Source of the DNA: Physcomitrium patens
Lineage: Eukaryota; Streptophyta; Bryopsida; Funariales; Funariaceae
NCBI RefSeq assembly: GCF_000002425.4
Contig: NC_037255.1
Span: 11,362,710-11,426,709 of the forward strand
Length of the DNA: 64,000 bases
Reading direction: 5' to 3'
In this document: piece after piece, positions 11,965 to 23,300 of the stretch
How the letters are laid out: every line of letters starts with the position of its first letter
Position numbering within the stretch: the first letter of the stretch is position 1
Translations under genes and position numbers: made by a program
Notes under the pieces: model-generated
Seen by the model: only the letters and a program-made list of their open reading frames with translations
Told to the model about the DNA's origin: nothing
Databases searched by the model: none

Positions 11965-14900
11965 ATGGCAGACATGACAAAGCAATCTAAGATGGAGGCT
12001 CAAATACAACACCTCTTAGGCTAGATAGCTACTTTGCAAGGGCAAATAGAAGCCTCGAGGACAAGAAATTTGACAATAACTAGGTTGAAATTGAATAAGC
12101 CTAATACATACTCCAAAACTTCAAGACAAGAAGATGTATATCAATGGCTCTTCAACATGCGACAATATCTCTAATTATTTGGAACAAATACAAATGAAGG
12201 AATTATATATGCAGCAAGCTATTTGAAAGATGTGGTAGCCATTTGGTGGCAATATCAAATTCAAAGTTATGGAGCTCAAGGTGGATTTTGTAACTAACAA
12301 GAATTTAAAATCAAGTTTAGGAATCAATTTTGGCTCATCACTGCAAAAAAGATAGTGTATGATCAGTTGATGAATCTTACACAAGCTAGATCAGTGTAAG
12401 ATTATGTCTCCCGATTCAGGTCCTTATGTCTCCAAATTGGCAATGTTTAAGAAGAAAAAATAATGGATTGATTCCTACAAGGTTTGAAACTTGGAATCCA
12501 ATGAGAGGTGAAGCTAAATGATCCATAAACATTTAAAAACGTAATTTGGATTGCAGAGAGGATCAATGCAATAGATTTCAAAAATTATGGAGCACGACCT
12601 ATATCACAAAGTTCTATAGTGCTATCTAATATTAGGGTACAACAACCAATGCCAATGGAGATTGTTGCCTTACAAAGATCATTGACATTACAAAGACAAC
12701 AAATATCGATGCAAAAAGAATTATATTTCTATTATGAAGAGTCAGGCCATCAAATCAGAGGTTGTTCAAAATGTCAAAGTACAAGTACTAGAAAGATAAG
12801 GTGGGTTCACAATCTCAAAACTCACCAAGTCGATAATGAGTCATAGCATGAAAACAAAGCTCTCCAATAAAGGTGCAGGGGGTCAGTATTGGAGGTAGCC
12901 ATTGTCTCTAAGAGACAAATGGCATAGCTCCAAATAACTATAATAAGAGTCGAGTGGTGTATCTAACGGGACTATTCAAAGGACAACTATGTCGAGTGCT
13001 TGTAAATAGTGGCTTCACAAAAAATTGCATCTCAACTGAAATTACCAATCAACTTGGAATTGAAATCAAAGAAATCAAAGAAATCAAAGAAAGAAGTATA
13101 TACCTTGCAGATAATTGAGAGAACATATTAAGTGAGATGTGTGAAGAAGAAACCTTGAGATTGAGAGAACATATTAAGTGAGATGTGTGAAGAAGAAACC
13201 TTGAGATTGAGAGAACATATTAAGTGAGATGTGTGAAGAAGAAATCTTGAGATTGAGAGACACCTATGACTTTATAGAGAGATTCAAGGTGACAAAGCTA
13301 AAGTATGATGTTATCTTTGATATACCATGGCTAGAGATGAGAAATAAGAAAGTTGATTGGGTAGCAAGAATAATCCCTTTTAAAGAGAGAAGACACAACA
13401 TGACTCTTTGCACCTCCACATTAAGTGAAGAGGAAAGATAGATTGTAAGCAAAGACTTACTTGTAAGAACGATCTTTATAAAGAAGCAACTACAACATGA
13501 ACAACTAATATATATATATGGTAGTTTCAAATCTTGCATTAGTGGTGGAAAAGATAGTTGAAGGAATAGAATGGGTAGAATAATTCATATAAGAATATTA
13601 AAATGTCTTTCCAATTGACCTACCTAATGGCATATTTCTTGATGAAGGTGCCTCCTTTCAAATAGAACTATTGCTTGAAGCCAAACCAGTAAGTTGATCA
13701 ATTTATCACCTAGCACCAAAAGAACTTGAAGAGCCGTGAAAGATATTAGACGAATTCTAAGAAAAAAGCCTCATTCAAAAAAACACATCACCATGGAAAG
13801 CACCTACACTCTTTGCACCTAAAAAAGATAGTAGACTTCATCTTTGCATTGACTATTGAGATTTCAATAAGCAGACTATTGAAAATGCATATCCACTTCC
13901 ATATATAAATGATCTTCTTGACTAACTTTGAAATGCAAACATCTTTAGCAAATTGGATCTTTGGAGCTGCTATTGGCAAACACCTTTTGCAAGAGAGGAT
14001 GTGAAAAAGACGGCATTTTGTATGTGATATGAACATTTTGAATAGCTGGTTTTATCTTTTGGCCTCACTAATGCTCTACTCTCTTTTATGGGTCACATGA
14101 ATAAATTGTTTTGAAACTTTTTAGATAAGTATGTAGTCATCTTCATTGATGATATCCTTATATATAATAAAACTCATAAAAAACATGAGCAGTACTTACG
14201 AGAGGTGCTACATTGATTACAATATAGTCGCTTTTATTATAAGTAATCAAAATGTTAGCTTTAGAAGTCAAAAGTCATCTTTTTTGAGACATGTGGTGTC
14301 TTTTGAAGGCATGCGTATGGAGTAAGGTAAGGTCAAAGCAGTAGAGGATTGGCCAACCTTTAAGGATGCTTTTGAAGTTTGCTCATTTTTAAATCTTGCT
14401 GGATACTAACATTATTTTTTTACAATTTGTTCACATTATTGCCTCATTAATAAATCTATTAGAGAAGGGTGCCTTATTTGAATGAAAATTAGAGTAGCAA
14501 AATGCCTTTGATAAATTCAAGGAAGCACTCATTACTACTCTAATATTACAAGCATATAATCCCAATCTCTCTTGTATGCTTGACATTTATACTTCCAACT
14601 TTGCTATTAGAGCGGTTTTTTAACAAGACTTTGGTAGGGGCCTTCAACCAATGATGTATGAATTACATAAGATCAGAAGGAAAGAATGTAATTACTTTGC
14701 ATGTGACTGAGAGCAATTAGCAATTGCACATGCCAAAAAGGTGTAGCAAAAATATCTATTGGAGAAGCCAATGGTTCTTCAGACTGACCATCAATCCTTG
14801 GTATATGATTTGCATCTGAAAAATATGAAATTGCAACATTATTGTTGAAAAGAAAAATTGTAATTTTTTGATATAAAACTTGAGTATAAGTAAGGGCAAC

Positions 14901-16480
14901 AATATACTGTTCCAAAGAATTTATCAGAGAGACCAGACTTGAAGGATGAATTGGGAGATAAGAGAGAAGTCGCTACCATTAGTTGTATCATTTTAGATCT
15001 AATCATAGACATAGAATGGAAGGAAGCTATACAATGAGATGCTTATTTTAAGATGGTTAGTGATCGATTAAAGGTGGATAATATACAATAACAAGATTAT
15101 ACTTTTTGTGATGGCTTGCTCTATTTCAAGAAGCAAATTTATGTACTCGACAATGCTATACTCTAAATGCACATATTTTAGGAGAGATATAACATCCCAA
15201 TATCCGAACATCTAAGACGAGAAAAGATTCTAGAACAAATTTCAAGGACATGATTTTGGACATGTTTGGATCATAATATTAGAACCTTTATATGCTCTTA
15301 TGAATCATGTCAATGTAATAAAGCATGCAATGCAACGTCTCTTGGACTATTGCAGCTAATTTGCTTCTTATGACACATTAGAAGCAAGTGACTATAGATC
15401 TCATTATGTGTTTGCCGCAGATGCCTCATAATCATACCGTGATTGCTGTCTTTGTGGATCAACTCTTACAGCAACTTTATTTTGTCATGGTACATTTGGA
15501 TATTGATGTCCTAATGCTTGCACGAGTCTTTTTTGATACTATCTTGTGTCACCATAGATTATCTCATGTCATCATTTCAAATTGAGATCCATACTTTATT
15601 GAAGTTTTTTACAAGTCTTATTCAAGCTATTAGGTATGCAACTTACTATGGTTGTAGCCTTCCATCTTCAAACGGATGAGCAAATAGAATGTGTAAATTG
15701 GACCTTGGAGGATATGCTTCAAGTATTCATGGCAATTCATCATAATAATTAGGATAAATACTTGACACCCTTGGAGTTTGCTTATAATGATAATATTCAA
15801 GCAAGTATCAATTATTCATCATTTTTTCTTAATACTAATCAGTATCCAATTATATGAACAATTCTTTATTGTCCCATCAAGACCAACAATCCGATAATGG
15901 AAGAATTTATATAATGGCTTATAACAACCTTACAAGAAACATGACACAAGCTCTTTATTGCATAGAATTGACAAAAGAAATATGCGGATAACCATCAGCA
16001 ATAGAAGACCTTCTGGAAGGATAATTAAGTATTACTCTCTAATGCCAACTTGCTACTCGTAATATCAATCAAAATTTATAAACTAGCACCTCAGTGGCTT
16101 AGACTTTTTCACATTTCTACATTGATAAGTGATATTGCATACTTCCTCGAGCTTTTGTCGTATATTTGGATTCATCCAATTTTTCATGTTTTGTAACTAA
16201 AAAAATTTCATACGTAGCCAAGGCACTTTTTGGATCGACACCAACTACCACCACTACCACCAGTTGTAGTTAATGACCTACAAGAATATGAAGTGGACAG
16301 CATTTTGGAACATCACTATCTTTTTTGTGGCAGTAGACGTCCACAACTTTAGTACAAAGTTCTTTAGAAAGGTTATTCTTTTCATGATGCAACGTAGGAA
16401 CCTGTACAAAACTTCACTTATTTCCAAGAGACAATTTAGGGATACCATCAGGAATAAAATAAAGATGTTCCATAATAATA
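11965..16480 (+). pseudogene. Element B gag-pol with chromodomain, multiply disrupted
   Basis: Gag begins at about 11965 (MADMTKQSKMEAQIQHLLG) and ends with a damaged zinc knuckle near 12725-12770 (YYEESGHQIRGC, first cysteine lost). Protease near 12960-13060 has NSG in place of the catalytic DSG (VNSGFTKNCIS). RT about 13650-14400 keeps FIDDILIY. RNase H lies around 14480-14850 and integrase about 15180-15800, with QTDEQIECVN-like remains. A chromodomain start (VNDLQEYEVDSIL) is near 16270-16310. Most internal stops sit where a Gln, Arg or Trp codon is expected, pointing to C-to-T decay on either strand. Confidence 0.8.
13065..13262 (+). repeat. 46-bp tandem triplication inside element B protease
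   Basis: A 46-bp unit containing catattaagtgagatgtgtg occurs three times from about 13117, preceded by three copies of gaaatcaaag. Because 46 is not a multiple of three, it shifts the frame. Confidence 0.9.
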
Positions 16481-16493
16481 GAAGAGGATTAAT
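16478..16493 (+). promoter_or_regulatory. Element B polypurine tract
   Basis: Purine-rich aatagaagaggatt directly before the 3' LTR, in the same place as aagaaggagggg in element F. Confidence 0.6.
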
Positions 16494-17039
16494 TACAAAA
16501 GGGTATAAATAAGATAATTATATAGATAATTAGAACTATAGAAGTCTCTAGATTTAGAATTAGGTTAGTGAACTAGGTAGGATCCATCGTAGAACTTTTT
16601 AGAAAGGATTTAAGGTGATTATTTAGGTAGAATCCACTATAGAACCTTCTAGAAAAAAATTTAGTGTAGTTATCTAGATGGGATCGACCACCTAGGAATA
16701 TTCTAAAAAATCAAAGGTGGTAAGATAAGGTATAAATAGGACTAATCAAGGCCTTTTGGAGCATCTGGTCATGTATGGCTTTAGACCCTTTTTCTTAATA
16801 AAGTTTAGTTTTTCATCTTTTTGTTTAGTATTGTTCCATTATGTTTCTGTTTGCTCAATTTGTCTTTCATGTCCTATTTTGTTTAGTTTTGTTTAGTTCT
16901 ATTTTGGTCTATTTTGTTCTATTTTGTTTAATTTTGTTTAGTTCTATTTTGGTCTATTTTGTCCTATTTTGTGATGAGGTTTTATGTTGCTGTAGAATAG
17001 AAGAATCTTACATTTTTGAGATAGTTTGGTCGTGTTTCA
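16494..17039 (+). repeat. Element B 3' LTR
   Basis: Starts tacaaaagggtataaataag and ends ..cgtgtttca. It contains a partial tandem duplication of a pyrimidine-rich segment (ttagttctattttggtctat) at about 16885-16965. Confidence 0.8.
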
Positions 17040-17044
17040 TGACA
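17040..17044. repeat. Target-site duplication of element B (right)
   Basis: tgaca, equal to 11271-11275. Confidence 0.85.
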
Positions 17045-17555
17045 TATCTAAAAAACAACAAATAACCATCTTTGACTTCTATATATATATATATATATAT
17101 ATATATGGATTTAGTTTTTTTCACTAACAATATCTTTTATTTTTGACAAAGTCTTTGTCAATAAAATAAGCTAAGACTCTTCAATCTAATAAAGCTAAGA
17201 CTTTGTGATATTTTGGTCCTAAATGAACTTCTATTATAAAATAAGATGAAGGATTTGATAAGAAAATAAGACCTTTATTATATATTATTTAAAATTCCAT
17301 TTTCATTATCTCTATTGTAACTAAAAAAACTTATTTTTTGACATATCATCTTCTTTAGCAACCACACTCTTCATTTTGTGCTTATGTTGCTTCTTTAAAT
17401 AATGTTGACTATTGTGCTTAGATTCTCTACAATATAGACACAAATCTTCTTAATAAAGATGAGTCTTTTCTTGCTTAATAAGAAATTTAAAATTTATAGT
17501 GTCAATTTGCATAGGCTCTAGCCTAAATAAATAAGCTTTTAAAAACTTAGAAGGT
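17045..17555 (-). pseudogene. Chromovirus A: zinc knuckle and protease N-terminal part
   Basis: The minus strand reads a gag end with CLYCRESKHNSQHYLKK (the CCHC knuckle, last Cys now Tyr), then the protease start (HLGPKYHKVLALLD) with a stop in place of the catalytic Ser codon. This is collinear with element F (CLYCGEPKHTAQHC; GPKHYKVSTLLD). A (TA)n tract occupies 17080-17106. Both ends are insertion sites: B on the left, C on the right. Confidence 0.75.
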
Positions 17556-17560
17556 GTCAC
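17556..17560. repeat. Target-site duplication of element C (left)
   Basis: gtcac, repeated at 29075-29079. Confidence 0.9.
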
Positions 17561-18256
17561 TGTGATTGTCGTTTTACTTACTCTAACTAATCTAATCAGA
17601 GTAAATCTGTATAGGTGGATTCGAATATAGGGAAAGAATACTGCATGAGCTTATACGTTAGGGTCACACAATTAACTATATTTCGCACTACTTAAAACAC
17701 CCAAGAAACACTATAATGCTTTCCACTTCCTAATAATACTCCACCATCACTAATAACAACATGTAATCCCGTACTATTCTAAATGACAGGACATAATCAT
17801 ACCATAATCTAAATTTTGGAGTTCTTCACCATTAACTGCCTTCACATTACAGTGTTTCACACAAACACAGACTCATTCTCTCTGCTGAACTACAATCAGA
17901 TTTCAGCATTCAATCTTTCTTCTTCCCATTTAATAACAATCATACTTCCATTCCATAATTCACTTTCACAATATTCAGAAACTCTTAATCTTTTGATTCA
18001 AAGAAAATAAAAAACAAAAGAAAAGAGGTAGCACCAAGCTTATCCCGGCTTACACTATCACAGTCTGGCCCTTACTTCCTCTCTCCCATCCTCCTTATGC
18101 TACCATGAGATATCAACTGCTACATCTCTAATGAAAACTGCTTTTCCTAACTATTCATCCATTTTACCTACTGAACTACCTTTTCAACAGTCATCTATCC
18201 ATGTTTACATTATAAACTAAGTATCTACAATTCAGCAAATAACTACTTATTCTACA
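17561..18256 (-). repeat. Element C 3' LTR
   Basis: 696 bp. On the plus strand it begins tgtgattgtcgttttac and ends ..cttattctaca. It is collinear with the 5' LTR once the solo LTR I and its 4-bp duplication are removed (696 vs 699 bp; the difference is one extra aac). Most differences are transitions. Confidence 0.9.
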
Positions 18257-18272
18257 TAGCCCCACTCCCATC
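18257..18272 (-). promoter_or_regulatory. Element C polypurine tract
   Basis: The minus strand reads gggagtggggcta immediately before the LTR start tgtagaataag. Element G has aggagtggggcta in the same place. Confidence 0.7.
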
Positions 18273-18333
18273 TGTGCAGCGTCCTCGCAAACATAGAACC
18301 GATACATAACTAAAAAAAACTTCTCCAAAATTT

Positions 18334-20028
18334 CTATTTATCTGATACACCCAATTGATCAATTACTACATTATCCGTTATTGGTTCCACCGATTCTGGC
18401 TCTAGTGGTACGTCTTCATCCTCTTCTAATATTTCAAGTGACTCCTTTCTCAACCGGCCTGAAAGATCTTCATTGTATTCTCCCAATTCATGGACCTGAG
18501 CTTCCAGTTTCAGGATCTTGGCATCGCGAAGTTCCAATTGATGTTGCTGCGGACTCATCCCTTCTGGGACATCTTCAATCGACACTTGACATTGGCTCCT
18601 CACAGTTAACTCTTCCGTCAGTTTTGATACCTCATTTTGTAAAACTTCAATTTCAGACCTCATTTTTCCCGTTTCACATCTCAATTGGTCACACAATAAC
18701 GCTTTCTCTGTCTCCAATAACTCTGTCTTGTCCACTTCCACTTACAACTGGCATTTGAACTTCTCCCATTCTAAATCCCATGACTTCCTATTCTGAATCA
18801 ATTCGTCCCGTTGTCCTTCCACAATCCGTGAAATCTGTTCTTTTTCCTTTGTCCAAGCCTCATATTGGAGAACCAATTTCTGCTCCATGACCAACTTGGC
18901 TTCTTCGATATCTTGAATCCTCAATTCTTGCTTCCTAATTTTTTGATTTTGATTTGATATCCTTTTTTTACTGTCCTCCCAATCTCGTTTACTTCTATCT
19001 TCTACATCCAATGCTCGTACCGTGCAATGTATTTGCGAAATGTGCTTCAATACAACATTTTTAAGAGATACTCCTTCAGATAATCGACCTTCTGGAAACG
19101 CCAACTCGTTGATATCTATCAATAATGGGACTTGATTCTCCTCTTCCACCGCAACACCACTTGGAACCCGTCTCGCTTCGATAACTGAAGCTACCCCTTG
19201 AACCACTATACGACTTGATTCTCCAATTTCGTGTATTACATCCGCTGCATTGTAATTCTGTGCCAACAAATTTCATTCTCTCTGCAAAGGTGCTGACACT
19301 GGTATAGGATTTTCCTCTTCTGACGATGGTTGACGCAATGTGTGCGCGATGACAACATACACATAATTTGAACAAAGCAAGGATGTGAACTTCTCCAATT
19401 TGAACTTGGCTCCTATCTCCGCATGAATACGAGTAGCTACGTAAGCCGCCCAGTTGAACACCATCCCTTCAAACGTCCCTACTGCTGCGTACAATAATTG
19501 TTTTGACACATATGTGGGGTGTCGGTACAATCCTAACCGCCTCAACACGAACCGCAACCATTCCACATATTTTGGTGTAATCGCCTCCTGAGTCCGCCAT
19601 CCTTGGCTCCTTTCAAAGGATGACATTCCTCCCTTGAAATATCTACCTGGGTTGAAATCGCTTAACTCATCAGTCTCTATTGCCATCTCTCCAATGGGAA
19701 GAAACAACACCTTTTCTAAGATTGTTTCATCAATCCCAATAACTTGCCCTTGAACGACACTTGAACCATCCTCGGGATCGTAATTTTCAATGTATTCTTC
19801 CACTAATGATACATTGATTGATGGTAAATGCTCTGAATGGTGCAAAAACTGGAACAACTTCGCAGTCCGAAAATCCTTTATTTTTCTCTGCGTCCAATAG
19901 ATTTCTAACTTCATTGGCTCCATATTGGTAATGATTATCACAGCCGGTGGTTTTGCTGTGCGTTTAGCTCACACATTCCGGCCACTTTCATCTCTGTCTA
20001 CAACTCTCTTGGTACTTTCAATTGCCAT
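18334..20028 (-). pseudogene. Accessory ORF of element C: conserved globular region plus coiled coil
   Basis: About 565 codons in one frame from ATG at 20028 to the stop at 18334, with three internal stops (about 19970, 19270, 18740). Residues ~1-30 are charged. Residues ~30-270 form a region conserved with element G: EPMKLEIYW, NYDPEDGSSV, DFNPGRYFKGGM, YVEWLRFVLRRLGL, GMVFNWAAYVATRIHAE, LLCSNYV. The rest is Gln/Glu/Lys-rich with heptad character, ending in a segment with LEAQVHELGEYNEDLSGRL and an acidic tail. It lies 0.3 kb after the integrase stop and before the PPT. The globular part loosely resembles a 'putative plant transposon protein' region found in Tat-like elements. I see no membrane segment, so it is not a typical env-like ORF. 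Function unknown. Confidence 0.75.
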
Positions 20029-20349
20029 GACTCAAACGCTTACAGGTCCTAACCGTCAATGCGACTCTCCAATATGCCCGAAACACTAAAATGAAACACA
20101 AATAAGTAACAACAGAATATAACACCACAGAATAATCCTTAATAGGAGCCCCACTCCTATTCTATTACCTAGTGATGAAAACGACAACATGGTACCCATA
20201 CTGTCTATTTCTCACTTCCTTCGCATCTGATATAATAGTGATAACTAAATATCCTTGCAGCCGCCTCTACGCCTTATACCATAATTAGGTCCCTCCTGAG
20301 TCCATTCGAAGTTCCCTCCCCTCAAATGAAATAAAACTCATCCCGGATT

Positions 20350-23300
20350 TTAGGTATTATATAACCGTAAACGATTCCCATTAATGCGGGTACTGAAATG
20401 ATGGCCCATGAAATCCTCGAATTGAACAGACCCATTGGAAAATCCTTCAATTACACGATATGGCCCATGCCAACGAACTTGAAATTTTCCCGAAAAATGA
20501 TTGAATCGGCTGTCATATAGCAATATCAAATCATTGGGCATAAAACACTTCGGTCGCAGTTTACTATCATAGTAACTCTTCCTCCGTTTTTGAGTGGCTT
20601 CCATGTGGAAGAGAGCGACAACCCGTATTTCATCCAATTCCTCCAATTTCATCAACCGAGAGTGTAATGACTCGGTGTCACTGAGGCGTTCGTCAAAGGC
20701 AATACGTAAATTGGGAACCTCCAATTTGATAGGTAAAATTGCCTCTTGACCGTAAACTAATTGGAACGGAGTAGAGTAGGTAGTTACTTTATAGGCGGTA
20801 CGATAAGCCCACAAAGCTGCAAAGAGTTTGGTCTCCTAATCAGTACCGGCCCCTGAAATTGTCTTAGTCAAGACTTTGCACAAAATGCCGTTGGTCTTTT
20901 CCGTTTGCCCATTGGCACGAGGATGATAGGGAGTGGTCTTACGATGCTTGATCTCATAGGTGGTTGTCAAGGCGGTGATGGTAGCATTGATGAAATGGGT
21001 GCCTCAATCGCTGACTAATTCCTTGGGACACCCAAAGCGAGTGATAATATTCTCATACAGAAAAGTTGCCACCGTACTGGCATTATCGATGCGGGTAGCA
21101 ATCGCCTCTGCTCATTTGGTGACATAATCTGTGGCGACTAAGATATACTGCTTTTGACCAGATTTTGACGCAGGTGGAATGGGACCAACGAAATCAATAC
21201 CCCATTTTTCAAACGGGACCTGGGCCAAGATTGGTACCAACGGCATGGCGGAAATACCCGTAGGTCGACCAATTTGTTGACAAGGATCACAACGGCAAAC
21301 GAATTGGTCGGCATCAAAAAACATTGTAGACCACCAATATCCGGCCATTAAAGCCTTGCGAGCAGTGCTGTCTCTCTCGAAATGACCACCACAACTATTC
21401 AAATGACAACTTGTAAGTATCGACTGTACTTCACTGGGAAAGATACAACACCGTAAAAGACCATCTCGGCCTTGTTTATACAAAGCATCACGAATCATCA
21501 TGTATGGGGCACTCTTCAGAATAAGGCGCTTCTTAAGCTTGTCCGTGAAAGTCGGCGGAAAAGTATGGAAGGTCAGAAACTGAATAATTTTGCTATACTC
21601 GGGGGATATCACATCTACCACAAATAATGCGGCATCGGGGAGATCATCGGGAACAGGCTCGTTGCCGAGAATATTAGACAATCGGGATAAATGATCCACG
21701 TTCGCATGTTGCTTCCCAAGTCTGACAACCATCGTAAAATTGAACTCCTGGAGGAGTAAGACCCAGCGAGCAATGCGCCTACTCAATTGAGGCTTATTAA
21801 TCAGATATTTGAGAGCATCATGATCCACATAAAATATAAATGGATACCCAAGCAAATAGTGCCGAAATTTTTGAACCGAGTATATCATACCCAACGCCTC
21901 TCGTTAAGTAGTAGTATAGTTGTGTTCGGCAGCCACTAATTGTCGACTGGCATAATATATGGGATGATCTAATCCCTTATCATCCTTCTGGCTTAACACC
22001 GAGCCAATAGCAGCATTGGATGTATCAACATACACATGAAATGGCTTTGTCCAACAAGGAGCCATCAATATTGGTGCAGAGATCAATTTTGACTTTAAGA
22101 CCTTGAAGGCTACGGTACACTCCTTGGTCCAGAGGGGACTAGTACCATCGGACGGAGGTTTCTTCAGTAAATTCGTTAAAGGTTGACAAATAACCGCAAA
22201 CAAACTTATAAATCATCGATAATAACTGACATGACCAACAAACCCTCGAACACCGAAGACTGTCTCCGTTCTGGACAAGTTCATGATATGCTGCACTTTG
22301 TCAGGATCCATAGCAATACCATGACTGGAAACAATATGGCCCAATAATTTTCCGGATGGAGCACCAAATTGACACTTCTCCGAATTCAACGATATCCCAA
22401 ATTTGGCACATTGAGCCAAACATTTGCCTAAACAATGAAGATGATCTTGTTTGGTACTGAATGTACAAAAGTCATCTAAAAAGATCTCCATAAACATCCA
22501 AAGATAGTCTTGAAAAGCCTGAGTCATCACGCGTTGGAACGTGGCTGGGACGTTACATAATCCAAAAGGTATCACGCGATAAGTAAATGTGCCCCAATCC
22601 GTAGTAAAGGTTGTCTTGAGCTGGTCTTCTTTTGCAATTTGAACTTGGTTATACCCGGAGAAACCATCGAGAAATGAATAGCATTCGTGACTGGCGATGA
22701 CGTCCAATATACTATCCGTGAATGGTAACGGAAAGTAATCTTTCTTGGTGGCTGCGTTAAGTTTCCAGAAATCTTGACAAATTCGGATTTTTTCATTCTT
22801 TTTTGGCACCATCACAATTGGAGAAACCCACTCACTATTCGGTACCGGGTAAATGAAACCCACCGCAAGAAGCTTGCCCAATTCTTCCTTCACCATAAGG
22901 GAATATTTAGGATTAAGACAATATTGCCTCTAGTGTACCGGTTTAGCATTTTCTTCCAATATGATACGATGTTCACAGACATCAGCGGGGATACCTTGTA
23001 GATCATCATAAGTCCAAGCAAAAGCGGATTTATGATGTAAGAAAAAGTCTGTCCAACAGGTCAACTCTTGTTCCTTAATACCTTCATACACCTTAATTAG
23101 CCGAGGTTCGGCCATGGTCGCTAAGTTAATAGTTTGACATACAAGTTCAGCAACAATACTCTGTTTCAATTCCCGCAGTGATTTAAAGTTACTCGGTATG
23201 TCCGACATATGCAAAGTAACGAATCCCGTTTCGAGGGCACTAACATGGTGCACATCGTGCGGAGGTTTCCAATCAATGTTAACATAAGCAGAGTTTTTCG

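Larger units (their letters stand above)
11276..17039 (+). mobile_element. Element B: decayed Ty3/gypsy chromovirus, full length
   Basis: LTRs at 11276-11779 and 16494-17039, a PBS next to the left LTR, a purine-rich PPT before the right LTR, and a perfect 5-bp TSD (tgaca). The internal order is gag, protease, RT, RNase H, integrase, chromodomain. It lies in the protease gene of element A. It carries many stops and its LTRs differ considerably, so it is probably the oldest complete insertion in this stack. Confidence 0.85.

Noticed and set aside
13117-13262. Regular repeat that might suggest a CRISPR-like array
   Set aside because: Three directly adjacent 46-bp units with no spacers, inside a decayed retroelement protease; a tandem duplication.
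16841-17065. Hydrophobic open frame in the B 3' LTR (membrane-like protein)
   Set aside because: Translation of a tandemly duplicated pyrimidine tract in an LTR.
18381-18758. Plus-strand open frame opposite the C accessory ORF
   Set aside because: Shadow of the accessory ORF coiled coil on the other strand; no own signature.
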